Below, in pieces: positions 51,569-63,500 of a stretch of 64,000 nucleotides of DNA. A program made the position numbers and the translations under genes. Within the stretch, counting starts at the first letter, position 1, and every line of letters begins with the position of its first letter. The DNA is taken from the NCBI GenBank assembly GCA_030149365.1, contig JASBRP010000065.1:19344-83343 (forward strand), read 5' to 3'. This DNA comes from Solimonas sp. GTDB taxonomy: Bacteria; Pseudomonadota; Gammaproteobacteria; Nevskiales; Nevskiaceae. A model generated the notes under the pieces. It was not told the origin of the DNA, ran no database searches, and saw only the letters and a program-made list of their open reading frames with translations.

Positions 51569-54500
51569 TAGCGATCCAAGGCATTCATCACCGGGCCAAC
51601 GAGATTAATGCTCGTATAATCGATCACCTGCTGGTAAGAATCATACCCACTCAGTGCTGCTTGCATTGCGAGAGGCTTGAACGGTTTCACCACCCCATAG
51701 TCCAGCGCAAGGTCCATACCAACTGTAGCAGCGGCGCCGACTCCTATGCCCACCCAGGGCGCAGCCGGCGCAGCCGGAGTAGATAGGGTAACTCCGGCTG
51801 CTCCGACACCCATGGCCGTGCCGAACGCTCCGGCGACCGTGCCCTTTGCAGTTCCGAAAGCAAAGTCATAGGTCATCGATGCTCTGAGCGCAAAGGCATC
51901 TCGCGGGGTGGGGGTGGCAACGTCGTAGTCGCCCCTCAAGTAATTCAATCCGACGTCCAAAGCACCGCCGACCGGGGCGCTACCCAAGGCCCTGAATGTT
52001 GTCGCAAAGGCGGGATTCATCGAACCCACCGTCGCCTGTGTCGTTCTAAGTACTCCGGTCGCCTCGGAAACGCTGCCGGTTGCTCCAACCTGCAAGCGGA
52101 AGTCGCTCATAAACTCTACGGAAGAAGACGCAGCCGTCGGAACCACGCGCCTCTCGTATTGCAGGACGGATTCCGTTGTCGATGTTGCAGTCAATGACGC
52201 CGAGGACTCGATTGCAGTCCTGGAAACCAAAGCCGCGTCACCTGCACTGTTCACTGCAATAACAGCCGATGTGGTTTCACTGGATCGCAGGACATACTGC
52301 AATTCCGTAGTGCTGCGTACAATCCGATTCAGGCTTCCATAGTCCTTTGCGGCGCCCATGCTCGCGCCCAAAGAGGCATCCAGAAGATCGTTGAGAAAGC
52401 CACCGCCGCCAGGAGGGGGAGGAGCGGCAACAACGACAGGGCCAGGAAGCAGGGGCTGAGCCTGAGGCAGCCGAGGCTGATCAGTCGGAAGGATGCCCTG
52501 GCTTGCGCTGGTCACGCGCCTGGCTGCGGCCGCTGCATTGTCAGTATTGAGCGTTGCCTGCCCCAGTGCAGCATCTGCTTGAGTAGGCGCACCACTCGGC
52601 AACGTCAACTTATCTCCCGGACGGATCAGCGAGCTGGTCAGCCCGTTCTCGCGCATGAACGCGCCGATTGCAGCCGGATTGCTCGTGCCCAAGATCTTGG
52701 AGATAGAATCGCCGGCCTTCACCACATAGGTCTGTTGCACCGGGGCGGCGTTGGTGCCCGCTGAGGCTTCGGCGGCCTGCGGTTGAGCTGATGAACCATC
52801 CAGGGCTCCGGCGAACATGCCGGCTGGCGCCTCTCCCGTCCCCAGGTTGAAGCCGCTGCCACCCACCCTGAAGGATTGGGCCATCTGGGCGAGGCGCTGC
52901 TGATCGTAGTTCTGGGCAGCGCGCAAGGCCTGCTCCGGCGTGGCTCCGGCGGCGATGGCGCTGTCATATTCCCACCCGCCGAGTGCGGTCAGCTCTCCCT
53001 TGGCCTCATTGAACTTCATGTGGCCGCCGATCGAATTGCCCAGCGCAGTGCCGAAGGCGTCCGTAGCTATGCCGGCCAGGTCGAACTTGCCCTTGCCGTC
53101 CACGGCGATCTGCACCGCCTGGGTCACTACGCCCTTGCCGGTGTTGAGCAGGGTCTCCTGTGCCAGCCTGGACCAGCTGAACTGCGCCGGCGCAAGGCTG
53201 CCGCCGCTCATCACGCTGCCGGAATTACCGAACTTGGCGCCGATGCCGTGCCCGATCGCGCCGCCGGCGGCTGAGGCGGCCAGCGAGCCGAAGGAGAACT
53301 GCTCCTGGCGGCCCAGGGCCATGTTGGCGGCCTGGTTGAAGACATTGGAAGCCACCGCACCGCGCACGCTGGCCATCAGGCCAGAACCGCCGAACTGGCC
53401 ACCGACATACGCACTGGCCGCGGCGATCACCGTGCGCTGGATGTCGTAGTCCTCGAAGGCGCCCGCAATCATGGCGCCGGCGAATCCACCCATCAGGAAG
53501 CCCAGCGCCGCCATGTCCCAGTCGAACTGGCCATTGGCGATCTGGGTGACGGTCTGGCCCACGAAGTCGCCAACCGCTGCGCCCAGGGCTGGATTGCCCG
53601 TCACCACGGTTACGCCAATGGTGACAACCGCTTGGACGATCGCGGTGATCTCGTCGATGTGGTCGTAAAGGAAGTCGCCAAAGTCTTCGAGACGGTCGCC
53701 GATGTAGTCGACTGCGTCCTCAACCGCCTCCCAGGCATCGTCGAGAAGTCCCTTGGCCGGCACAGCGTCAGTGTTCGCCTTGGCGGTGTTCGTTCGCCCG
53801 AACAAGGTCGGCAGCATGCTGCCGATCGAATAGGAGCGGTCGTAGGGGCGATAGGTCGAAGCGTTGTTGCGCGTATTGCTGACGCGGTTCGGGATCTTCA
53901 GCGCCATGCCTTGCCGAACGTCGGCACTGGTCAACAGGCCATTGGCATCCGCAATGAAGTACCAAAGGGATGCGTCACCGTAAACACTCTGCGAAATGCT
54001 GCGAAGATCTTCACCGTTCTGGCGGGCCACGTAGACTCCGGGCACATTGCCCGTTATCTGCGCAGATACCGGCTCGTAGTTCATGTCGAGCCTGGACTGT
54101 TCTATCGCTCCTCCGCTGGCGATCTGGTTGCCATTGTAGAAATAGTAGAACTGCTTCTTTCCGTCACTGTCCGTACGACGCAGGATCTGGCCAGACGTCG
54201 TGACGATGAAATCCCGTGTCGGAACGTTGTTGAAGCCGTCTACCTTCCTGATGAGCTGACCGAATTCATCGTAGCTGCTCTGAATGGTATCAGTGCGATA
54301 TCCACCCCCATTCTGGTCGAGATACTCGGCGGCGATCGAAGTCTCTTCATATCCTCCGTAGGTTGCACCGCGCGTGTAGGAATAGGTGACCGAACTGTAG
54401 CCTTGATACTGCAGATTGAAGAGCTGGAAGGTAGCGTGTCGCTTCAGGTTTCCGGCCCGGTCATACCACCCCTGGAACGTGCGATTGGAGATCGCCGGGC

Positions 54501-57500
54501 CCAGGTGGTCGTAGTAACCCATAGGGTTATAGGGAACTCCCGAGCCGGGCGGGCTGGTGTAGCTGTAAGTCAGCAGGTAGACCGGCACGGTGGAGCTGAC
54601 ACCGCTACTGAAGGTTCTCTGCTCCAGCAGCCATCCGTTCACATTGTAGAAGGACGTCCTGCGGATGGTGCTTCCGGAGGTGTAGTCGAAATCAGTGACC
54701 ACACGGCTGGCCGCATCGTACTCGCGCTTGGTTGCCAGGGTTCCCGCGGCGGCGGCGGTAGTTGCGATCCGCGTTTCCGACAAGCGTCCTTCCGCGTCGT
54801 AGCTGTACTTGTGATACCTGTAGGCACCCGACTCGCCTACCTGCGTGACGATCCGGTTGCCCTCGCCGTCATAGCTGTATTTGGTTCCCTGGGCAGTGGA
54901 GATGATGGCCTCGTCGCCATAGACGGTGGAACTCTGCGCGGAATTGTAGGCGCCCTGCGCCACGAGCATGCGGTTGTTCATGTCGTACGAATACCAATAG
55001 GTCTTCGTATCGAAGCTGCCGTTGTCCTGCTCGAAGCGCGAATAGATCCTCATGCGGTTGCCGTTGAGGTCGTAGCCGATCTCCTGGAGGAAGCGGATAT
55101 CCTCGTGGCGTGTCACCCGACCGGCACCATCGATCTGCACCCGCATGTCCTGGATCGTCGTGCCGTTGTGCGTGTAGGTCTCCCGGGTACGCTGGCCCCG
55201 AAGGTTGTACTCGAAGCTCTGCACGCCGACTCGCGAATTTCCGGAAGGATCGTTTGACGTGCTGGTTATGCTCGCGAGCCATCCATTGGCGTAATACGAG
55301 TACACGGACGTTCCAGATGCCGGCACTGTATATGGAGTGGTCTCGCGCAGGAGCCGTCCGTAGCTGTCATAGAAGTATCCCTTCGTCTCCAAGAACCCAG
55401 GGTTGCCTGGTGCCGTTGTCCGTTCCCTGGTGAGGCGGCCGAAGTAATCCCTGACAGTCTCCGTGTCCGTTCCGTTGGCATCGATGAAGCGGATGCTGCG
55501 TCCGAAGGCATCATACGAGTATCGCTTCGTCTTGTCGGAATTACCCAAAGCATGAGTCAGTGGGTCGTATTCGGCGACGATCCGGCCGCGATGGTCGTAG
55601 GAATAGCGCGTGACCTCCTGCTCCCCGTTGGTCACCCGGATACGATTGCCTGCCTCGTCATACTGGTAGTACTCGTTGGACGAGGCCCCAGGGCCGCTAC
55701 GGTACTGGCGCTTCAGCAGGTTGCGGTTGTCGAATTCACGCCGCAGCACGCCATTGGCCTTGTCCAGGTAGGCGATCTGCCGCCCCAGGGCGTCGTAGAT
55801 GTAGCGCTTGTAGTACCCCATGGCATCGAACTCGGTCAGGATCTGGCCGGCTTCGTTCAATGCCTGGACGCGCAACCCGCCCCTGGGATCCCGGACGGCG
55901 ATCTCGCGGCCGAGCATGTCGTAGTAAAATCGGGTCACCGGACGCTCTGCGGGACCTTCCTGGGTCTCGGACGCCCCCCAGACCGCAACTGTCGGCAGGG
56001 CTTCGCTCAAGACCTGATCGCGGTGGTTGTAGCTCCGCAAGGTGCGGAAGCCGTCTGCATCCTCCAGAACGATCACGTTGCCCCAGCGATCAAACTCCTG
56101 CTTCTGTACCGGGCTGCGAGTAACGCCCCCCATCAGATAGCTGGGATCCCGCTGCTCGGTCACCCGACCCAGCTTGTCGCGTACCTGCACGGTCCTGAGC
56201 CCCGTCACCGTATGCAGGTTCCCGAGTTGGGTCTCAGGCAGCCGAGCCGACTGCGGGGTTCCCTGGACATCGTTCTGGCTGCTCGGCAGCGCGATCGTCA
56301 CCGACGCATTGCCGAGGAGATCCCGCTCGTAGACCTGCGTTACGCCGCCGTTGGTATTGGTCTGCCACAACCGTCCAGCAGCATCGTAGTCCCAGAACTC
56401 GGGCAGCGAATTGGGCGAAAGCCCCTTGCCGATCACATCGCCAAAGCTGTTGTAGCGGGTAACGAAGTTGTTTCCGGTGGCGCTTCCGATCCGTACGCTC
56501 CACTGCCTCGATTCCTCCACGCGGCCAAGCTTGTCGTAGAGGAAGAACTCGGTGTCCTGGCTTGCCTGGTTACCACCCAGGACATCGGCGCGCCAACTCC
56601 ATTTCTTGGCGACATTGCCCATGGCGTCATAGCTGGTGTAGCTCGCAAAGCCAGCACCATCGTCGGACTGCACGACCTTGCCGGTGGCGTTGTAGCGACG
56701 CCGTATGATCTGATCATTGGCACTGTCGGCTGCGCCCGGAGTGTAGCTGCTGGCCGTCAGGGCTACGGCGCCGTTGGCATAGCGCTTCTCGGTGACCATA
56801 TTGCCGAGCCGGTCGTACTCATAGGTTGCCAACGGCGCAAGGTAGTTCTGATTGCCGTTGAAGTCGTAAGTCAGGCGCGGCACGTCGGCCACGGCCTTCA
56901 AGCGGCCGAGTTTGTCGTAGTAGTTGCGTACTGCGCCAGCACCGGTGATCACCGCCACGACATTGCCGTTCTCGTCGTAGTTCAGCGTCTTGAGGAGGGC
57001 ATCCGTGATGACTTCACCCACGTAGTGAGCCGGCGGCAGCCCCCAAACGGTGCCGGCGTACCGGATGCCCTGAAGCGTCTCTGTCTTCAGACGGTTCATC
57101 CGGTCGTAGCTGTAGGACACCCGACGGTCATACCCCATCGAATCGTCCAGAATCTTGCCGTCGTTGTTGGGATTCGCGACCGGCGGAGTGGCGACCGGCG
57201 GCGCCAGGGTATTGAAGTTGGGCTGAGATGTCGGAATCGTGGACAGTGCCTTGGCGTACTGATAGTTGGATTCCAGCCGCCCGAAGGCATCAAAGACCGA
57301 CCGCGTGTAGAAGCCCATCGCATCGACCTGATGGGTCTGCCGGCCCAGGCGGTCATAGCCGTAGTAGGTGGTGATCCAGTCGCCCGGCGCGCCGCGCAGG
57401 CTGCGCTGCATGATCACATCGCCGAAGGCGTTGTAGCCGTTCTCGGTAGTGGGCGATCCTCTGCCGCGCACATTGGTGGCGGCCACGTAGAAGTCCACTT

Positions 57501-60500
57501 CCGGCTGCACGACCCGGGTTTTCCGGTCCATGCTGTCGTAACTCATGCTGATGGTGCGTGAGCCCGCCGCATCCAGGGCTCGCGCCAATCCGGCGACCCA
57601 TTGCAGCGCCGTCATGGCGTTGGTCTGCTGGGCATCCGAGCCCAGGACTGCGGCGGTTACCGCCGCTTCGCGGTCCAGAAGAGCCGCATCCTCCGTCAGA
57701 GCCAGGGCAAAGCGTTGCACCGAGGCGACGTTGCCGAAAGCATCGTAGCCATAGCGTGTCACCTGCCGCTCGGTATCGATCTCGTACTCGACCCGTCCGA
57801 GAGCGTCATAGACCTTGTAGGAATAGTCCCCCGCCAGATTGCGGTTAACGGCGGCTTGGCCGTTGCTGTCGTGCCACGTCTGGTTGCGCAGGACCTTTAT
57901 GTCCTCGGCACGGCCCAGGTATGCCCGAGCCGGATCTGCGTCCGTGGCCGGGTTGTAGACTCCTGCCGCGGCGTAGTCGACGCGCGACTGATAGCCGCGT
58001 CGATCATAGAAATACTCCGTGGTCCGCTGTTCGGGAGCGCCCTGTGCCTCGATACGCTTGCGCAGATTGCCGAGGCCGTCGTATTCGTACTTGGTCCGGA
58101 TCGACTGCTCCGAAACGGTGTAGGTCGGTGAATAAAGCCGCGCCGAAGAAATGACCTGCTTGGAAATCGTGCCGCTACTCCATTGCACGACGATCCCGGC
58201 GGCCTGCGTGTCATCGTAGTACTCGACACGGATATTGTGTCGGCCCTGAGAAAGCGTGATGGTGCCGCTCGTCTCCACCATCGAGGTCCGGTTGCTCCAG
58301 TTGGCCACGACGATGCGGTCGTCGATGTACAGCCGGTAGCCGTCGTTTCCGGAAACGTAGAAGGTGTAGCTGCCTGCGGATGGCACATCCAGCTCACCCG
58401 CCCAGCGCACACTGAACTGCTCGGCGCCGATGCCGGCCACCGGCGATCCCGTGCCCCAACTTGAAAAATTGATGGTGGAATCCACCTTCGTAACGGTGGC
58501 CCCCGTGAAGTCCGCGTTGTCGTAGTAGGTTGCCAGAAGACCGCCCGCAACCGAGGTGGTCATTGTGACATTCTCTGAAGGGGTGATCTCCTCGACCATA
58601 CGACCGGCCCCGTCGTAGACATAGGTCCAGGTGTGGGCCTGCTTCCACGTGATCGGGCCCGGTATGGTGATCGGCAGGTTGCCGGTCTTGTTCACGAGCT
58701 TGGTGCGATTGCCGATGGCATCGTACTCGTAGCTCTCCGTGAAGCCCTCGGCATCGGTCACGGATTTAAGACGGCCTGCGCCATCGTAGTCACGAAGGGT
58801 GCGCTGATCCTGGCCAGTGTTGGCCACGATCTGCGTACGAACACCTTCAAGACTGGGCGCGTCTGACGAAAGAGAGGCCGTATTCGCGTAGCGAATCTCC
58901 TCGACGACGCGATTGGCTCCATCGTATTTCAGCTCGGTAACATACGCCGTGTAGCTGGTGGCTGTCCCGCTGACCGTTTCCAGCCTGTAGCGCTGCCGCC
59001 CTGTGCCGTCATAGATGTTGCGGGTGATACGGTCGTTGACCGTATCCGTCATGGCCGTTATGCGGCTTTCGATCTCGGACTTCGTGACCGCTACGCCGGC
59101 AGTGAATGCATTGGCAAAGCGCGTGCTCTTGGTGACGCGCCCCGTCTTGTCGTACTCATACCTCGTCAGATAACGCAGCGCATCGACGCTGAATATCTTC
59201 CGCCCGGCGCCGTCATAGACCTGGTAGCTCCTGCGATCAGACGTGTTGGTTGCAGGAACCGTATACCGCGTCTCCTTCATGTTATCGATAAACGCGCTCT
59301 CGCCTGTGGCTGCGCTGTTCGTCGGCACGTGAATGAAGCTGCGCGCGGTGGTCCAACTGCCCCGCGCAACGTCGATCGCCAGCAGGACCCGGGTGCTTCC
59401 GATCTTCTCGAATACTGAAAGCTGGCTACCCGTAGCGCTGGCGGAAACCTCTACGACGTAAGTCTTTCCCGCCAACATCGTGATGCCCAGGTCTACGTCC
59501 TGGGCGGTGCTGCCGGAGAATCGGGAGGCATACAACTTGCTGCCGTTTGCATACACCAGATGCCGGCTGAAGCCCGAAGCTGCAAAGGCGACGGAGTTGT
59601 CCAGGCCAAGGGTGAACTGCCCCTTGGCAACCGTCGTCAGCGTGAATTCCCCTTCCATGGTGACAATGCCGGTACCCACGGCTTTTCCGGTGGTATACGC
59701 CGTAGCCGTGGCCGCCGAGGAACTGACGAGATTCAGCCGTCCGTTCACGGTGTCGCGACTGATGACACTGCCGGAGCCGCTGATGGTCAGCTCATTCGGA
59801 TTCGGAACGGCGCTGAAGTCGTCCGCCCAGAGCTGGGTCGCAGAAGCTGCGCGTGCACGCAGGACATCCATCGGCCGTGCGCCGTCGACCAGCGTCACAG
59901 CGCTGATCGGGGCGGCATAGTCCAGGGTTTCGGTCACGCGACCCGCGCCGTCGTAGCGGTACTCCTTGATGTAACCCAGGCCGTCCACCTGGTAGACCAA
60001 TTGGCCATCGCCGTTGTAGACATGGCGCGTGCTGCGGTCCGCCTGTTCGTCCTTGACGATAGCGGCACGGATATCAGCCGTACTGGCGCCATTGGCGGGT
60101 ACGGCTGCCAGCGCTTTTGCATATCGTGTCGTACGCACCACGCGCCCGGCATCGTCGTAGATCGTCTCGACGACGCCCTTCTCGGGGTCAACGCTGAAGA
60201 CCTGGCGATTCAGTTCGTCATAGTAGCTGCGCCATACATTGTTGTTGGCGTCAGTCTTGCGGATGACGTTGTTGTTCTTGTCGTACTCGTAGATCGTCCG
60301 GATCGCAAGCAGATCGGGATCTACCGTTTCCCGGACACGCCGGCCAGCCTTGTCATATTCATAGTGCGTCGTGCGGGTTGTTTCAGCGGGCAAGGTCCAT
60401 TCCGTGGTGGCCCCCGAGGCCTTGATGCCCTCTCTCAGTTTCAGCACCCGCCCATCGGCATCGTATTCGTAAACCGTGGCAATCTTGAGCGGAAAAGGGG

Positions 60501-63500
60501 AATCATCGAGGACCTTGGTATCCACGATCACTGCCGCGATCAATCCTTTCCGATCAAACAGGGTTTCCGTTACCACTCCTTCCGGATCCGTCACCTTGAT
60601 GACGGATCCGAAGCTGTCATACTCGTAGACCGTGATCAGGTTGAGCCTGGGCTGGCCGGTCACGGGATGATTCGTCAGGCCGGCATCGACGTTGCGCGTC
60701 AGGATCCGATTGGCTGAATCGTAGCTATACTGGGTACGCGTGCCGAGTTCGTCGAGCTCCCACATCAACTGACCCGATGCGAGGTATTCGTAGCTCTTGG
60801 AGAGGTTGAGACGTCCGCTTCCGCTGTCTACGACCTGCGTCTTGAGACGACCGTCCTTGTCATAGGTCCACTCGGATACCTCGGTTGCACCGCCATTGGT
60901 CAAGGTAATCTTGATTTGGCTGCCATATTGGTCATGGATGACCTTGGTGCTTACACCCTCGGGCGTTATGGTCTCTACCTGGCGCCGGCCCTCGCTCAGC
61001 ATCGAATACGCAAAGGTTGTCGTCCGGCCGGATTTGTCGGTCTGCGTCAGTACCTGACTGAAGGCGTCGTAGGATGTCGCCGCAACCTGCCCCAGCGGAT
61101 CCGTGCTGGTGACCACCCGCCCAAGCCGATCGTAGCCCGTCTTCCAGAATCGGTTCAGGGCGTCTTTTTTCTGGATGGCCCGACCAAAGGCGTCGTAATC
61201 CAGGTCTTCGATAATGTTCAGGCCGCCGCTGTCAACCGTGCTGATCTGCTGCAACCCCTTGCGATCATAGGTCCAGGTGTCCAGGCGGATCGGCAGGGTA
61301 CTCGGCGAATTGACCTGCAGCTTGACCTCACTGCGGCGAGCACTCATATGACCGAAGGCGTCGTAAATCTGCTGAGTCAGATAGCCTTCGCCATCGATGC
61401 TCGTCTTGACCTGACCCTTGAGGGTGTAGTCGAACTGCGTCGTCCGATCCTCGCCTGCCGTGTCATAGATCCAGGGTTCGATCTCGCCCAGATTGGTACC
61501 GCCCGAGAAGCCACTGATGTTGACCTCGCGGGCATAGCGCGTGACTTGCGCGGCCTCGCCAAAAGCGTTGTAGATCGTCTCGCTGACCGAGGCAATGTTG
61601 GGCGAATCGCTGCTGCGCGCCGTATAGCGAATCCTGCCGTGCTGATCGTAATAGTAGAGGCTGACCGCTCCGTTCGCCTCCGTGGTCTTGATGAGCCGGC
61701 CGGACTGGTCGTACACGTGCCGGCGTCCGTAGTTGCCCCAGACCAACTCGGCATTTCCGGGAGCGGCCGCATCCAGAGCTACGCTACCTTCGCCACCCAA
61801 CTCGCCAGTGACCCGGCCCAGGGCGTCGTAGCGATATGTTGCGCTGCGCGTGTCCGCGACCGTCGGTGTCAGTTGGGCCCATCGGGTGGTCCGCGTGACG
61901 AAACCAGTCTGGATGTCGTACTGGTTCTCCGTCCGCGACAGCACCGTGGAAGTTGAATCCGTCAGCGTTTCTTCCCGGCTGGAAGCGACCCTGCCCAGCG
62001 TGTCGTACTGGTATACCTTGCTCCAGGATTTCAGGCCGCTGGCGGGCGTGGCTTCCAGTACATAGTTTTCTACGGTCTTGGAAACACCATAGACCACCGT
62101 CTTGGCGAAGCGCTGTTCCGACAACAGCTTCCCGGTGCTGTTGTAGGTGTACTTCGTGAAGTAACCGAGCGCATCGATGCTCCCAGCCAACAAACCCCGG
62201 GCATCGTAGATATTGCGGCTGATCTGGTCATCCGCCTTGTTGGCTGCTGTGGCAGACGTGGGCGCCGCCAGCAATGCGCCAAGCGTGCCAGTGGCGCGCA
62301 AGGATACCGCCGTGGGCGTCGCGTAGCGATTTTGCTCGGCCAGGCGCCCGGCATTGTCATACTTGTTCTCGACCAGATAGCCCTCTCCATCGAGGGTGCC
62401 GCGCAATAGGCCATCCTTGTCGTAGAACCTGCGAGCCGAGCGATCGTTGGCGTTCGTCACGAGCGCCGAACGGACTTCCAGTTCGGTCAAACCCACGGTA
62501 GCTGCCACACGATTGGCGTAGGCGATCTCACCGACTACGCGACTGGCGCCGTCGTATACCGTTTCAACGACGCTGCGCTTGGCCGTCTCCACTCCAGTTG
62601 CGGCGTTGGTCTCGGTATCGTCGGTAATGGTGAAAACGAGCCTGCCCGCCGCGTCGTGCACGAAATCGGTCACACGATTGCTGGCCGCCCCGATGGTTGG
62701 CGTGGCATCTGCCATCAGCAACATCATCTGCCGACCGGCAACGGGGACAGCTGGCGAAGCCTCTGTCCATGCAGGGAGTGAGGCATCATAGCCATCGGCC
62801 GGCGCGAGAGGCGTCGCCTTGGCCTGGACGGGCGCGGAAACCAAGGGGGCCAGTTCAGGAACGACGACCGGCACGGACCGGCTACGTGCCGCAGACGCAG
62901 GCAACGTGAAACCTTCCGTCGTAGAGCCACCGCCCATCATCGCCATGCCACTCGGCAGGTCGGAGCCGCGCTTGAGGACAGTAATGGTGCTTTCCGCCCC
63001 CGTCACCGTGCCATCGTTCGCCTTGAGGCGGACGGTACGATCGGTCAGCATGATTGAGCCCAGCAAGGTACGCTGATATTCCAGCGTAGCCAGCACCTGC
63101 TTGAAACGGGCCACCGTCGAGGTCGCGCTGCCTGTCAGGGTCATGACACCCGACGCGTAGGCCACCGTTATGCCAAGGCTGGTGGCAAGCGTCTCATTTA
63201 TGGCGAGGCGCTCGGCCAGAACCGCGACACCGTCGATGCTGATCTCGACGAAGTTCAGATTCGTATTGTCTGGATCAAGGACATCGATCAACTCACCGAT
63301 CAGCAGTTGGTTGCCCACTCCCGGCATCACGACCGTACGGTTTACGCCCGCGGCTGAGCCATTCGCATCGATAACGGGAGCATCGTTTACCGGGGATACC
63401 GTAACCGTGGCGATGGCTTGTGTACTCGCGGCGCCATCATCGGCGGATACCGTGATGCTGCGAGTGGCTGACCCCGGGTCGTCCGAGGTACTGTCGTACT

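Noticed and set aside
52579..61956. Long plus-strand frames (up to 669 codons) opposite the giant gene
   Set aside because: Antisense of YD-repeat coding sequence, low-complexity products; they are reading-frame shadows of a GC-rich repeat gene.
54180..62690. YD repeats considered as a CRISPR-like or tandem DNA array
   Set aside because: Repeats are degenerate at DNA level, in frame, and conserved only as protein motifs.
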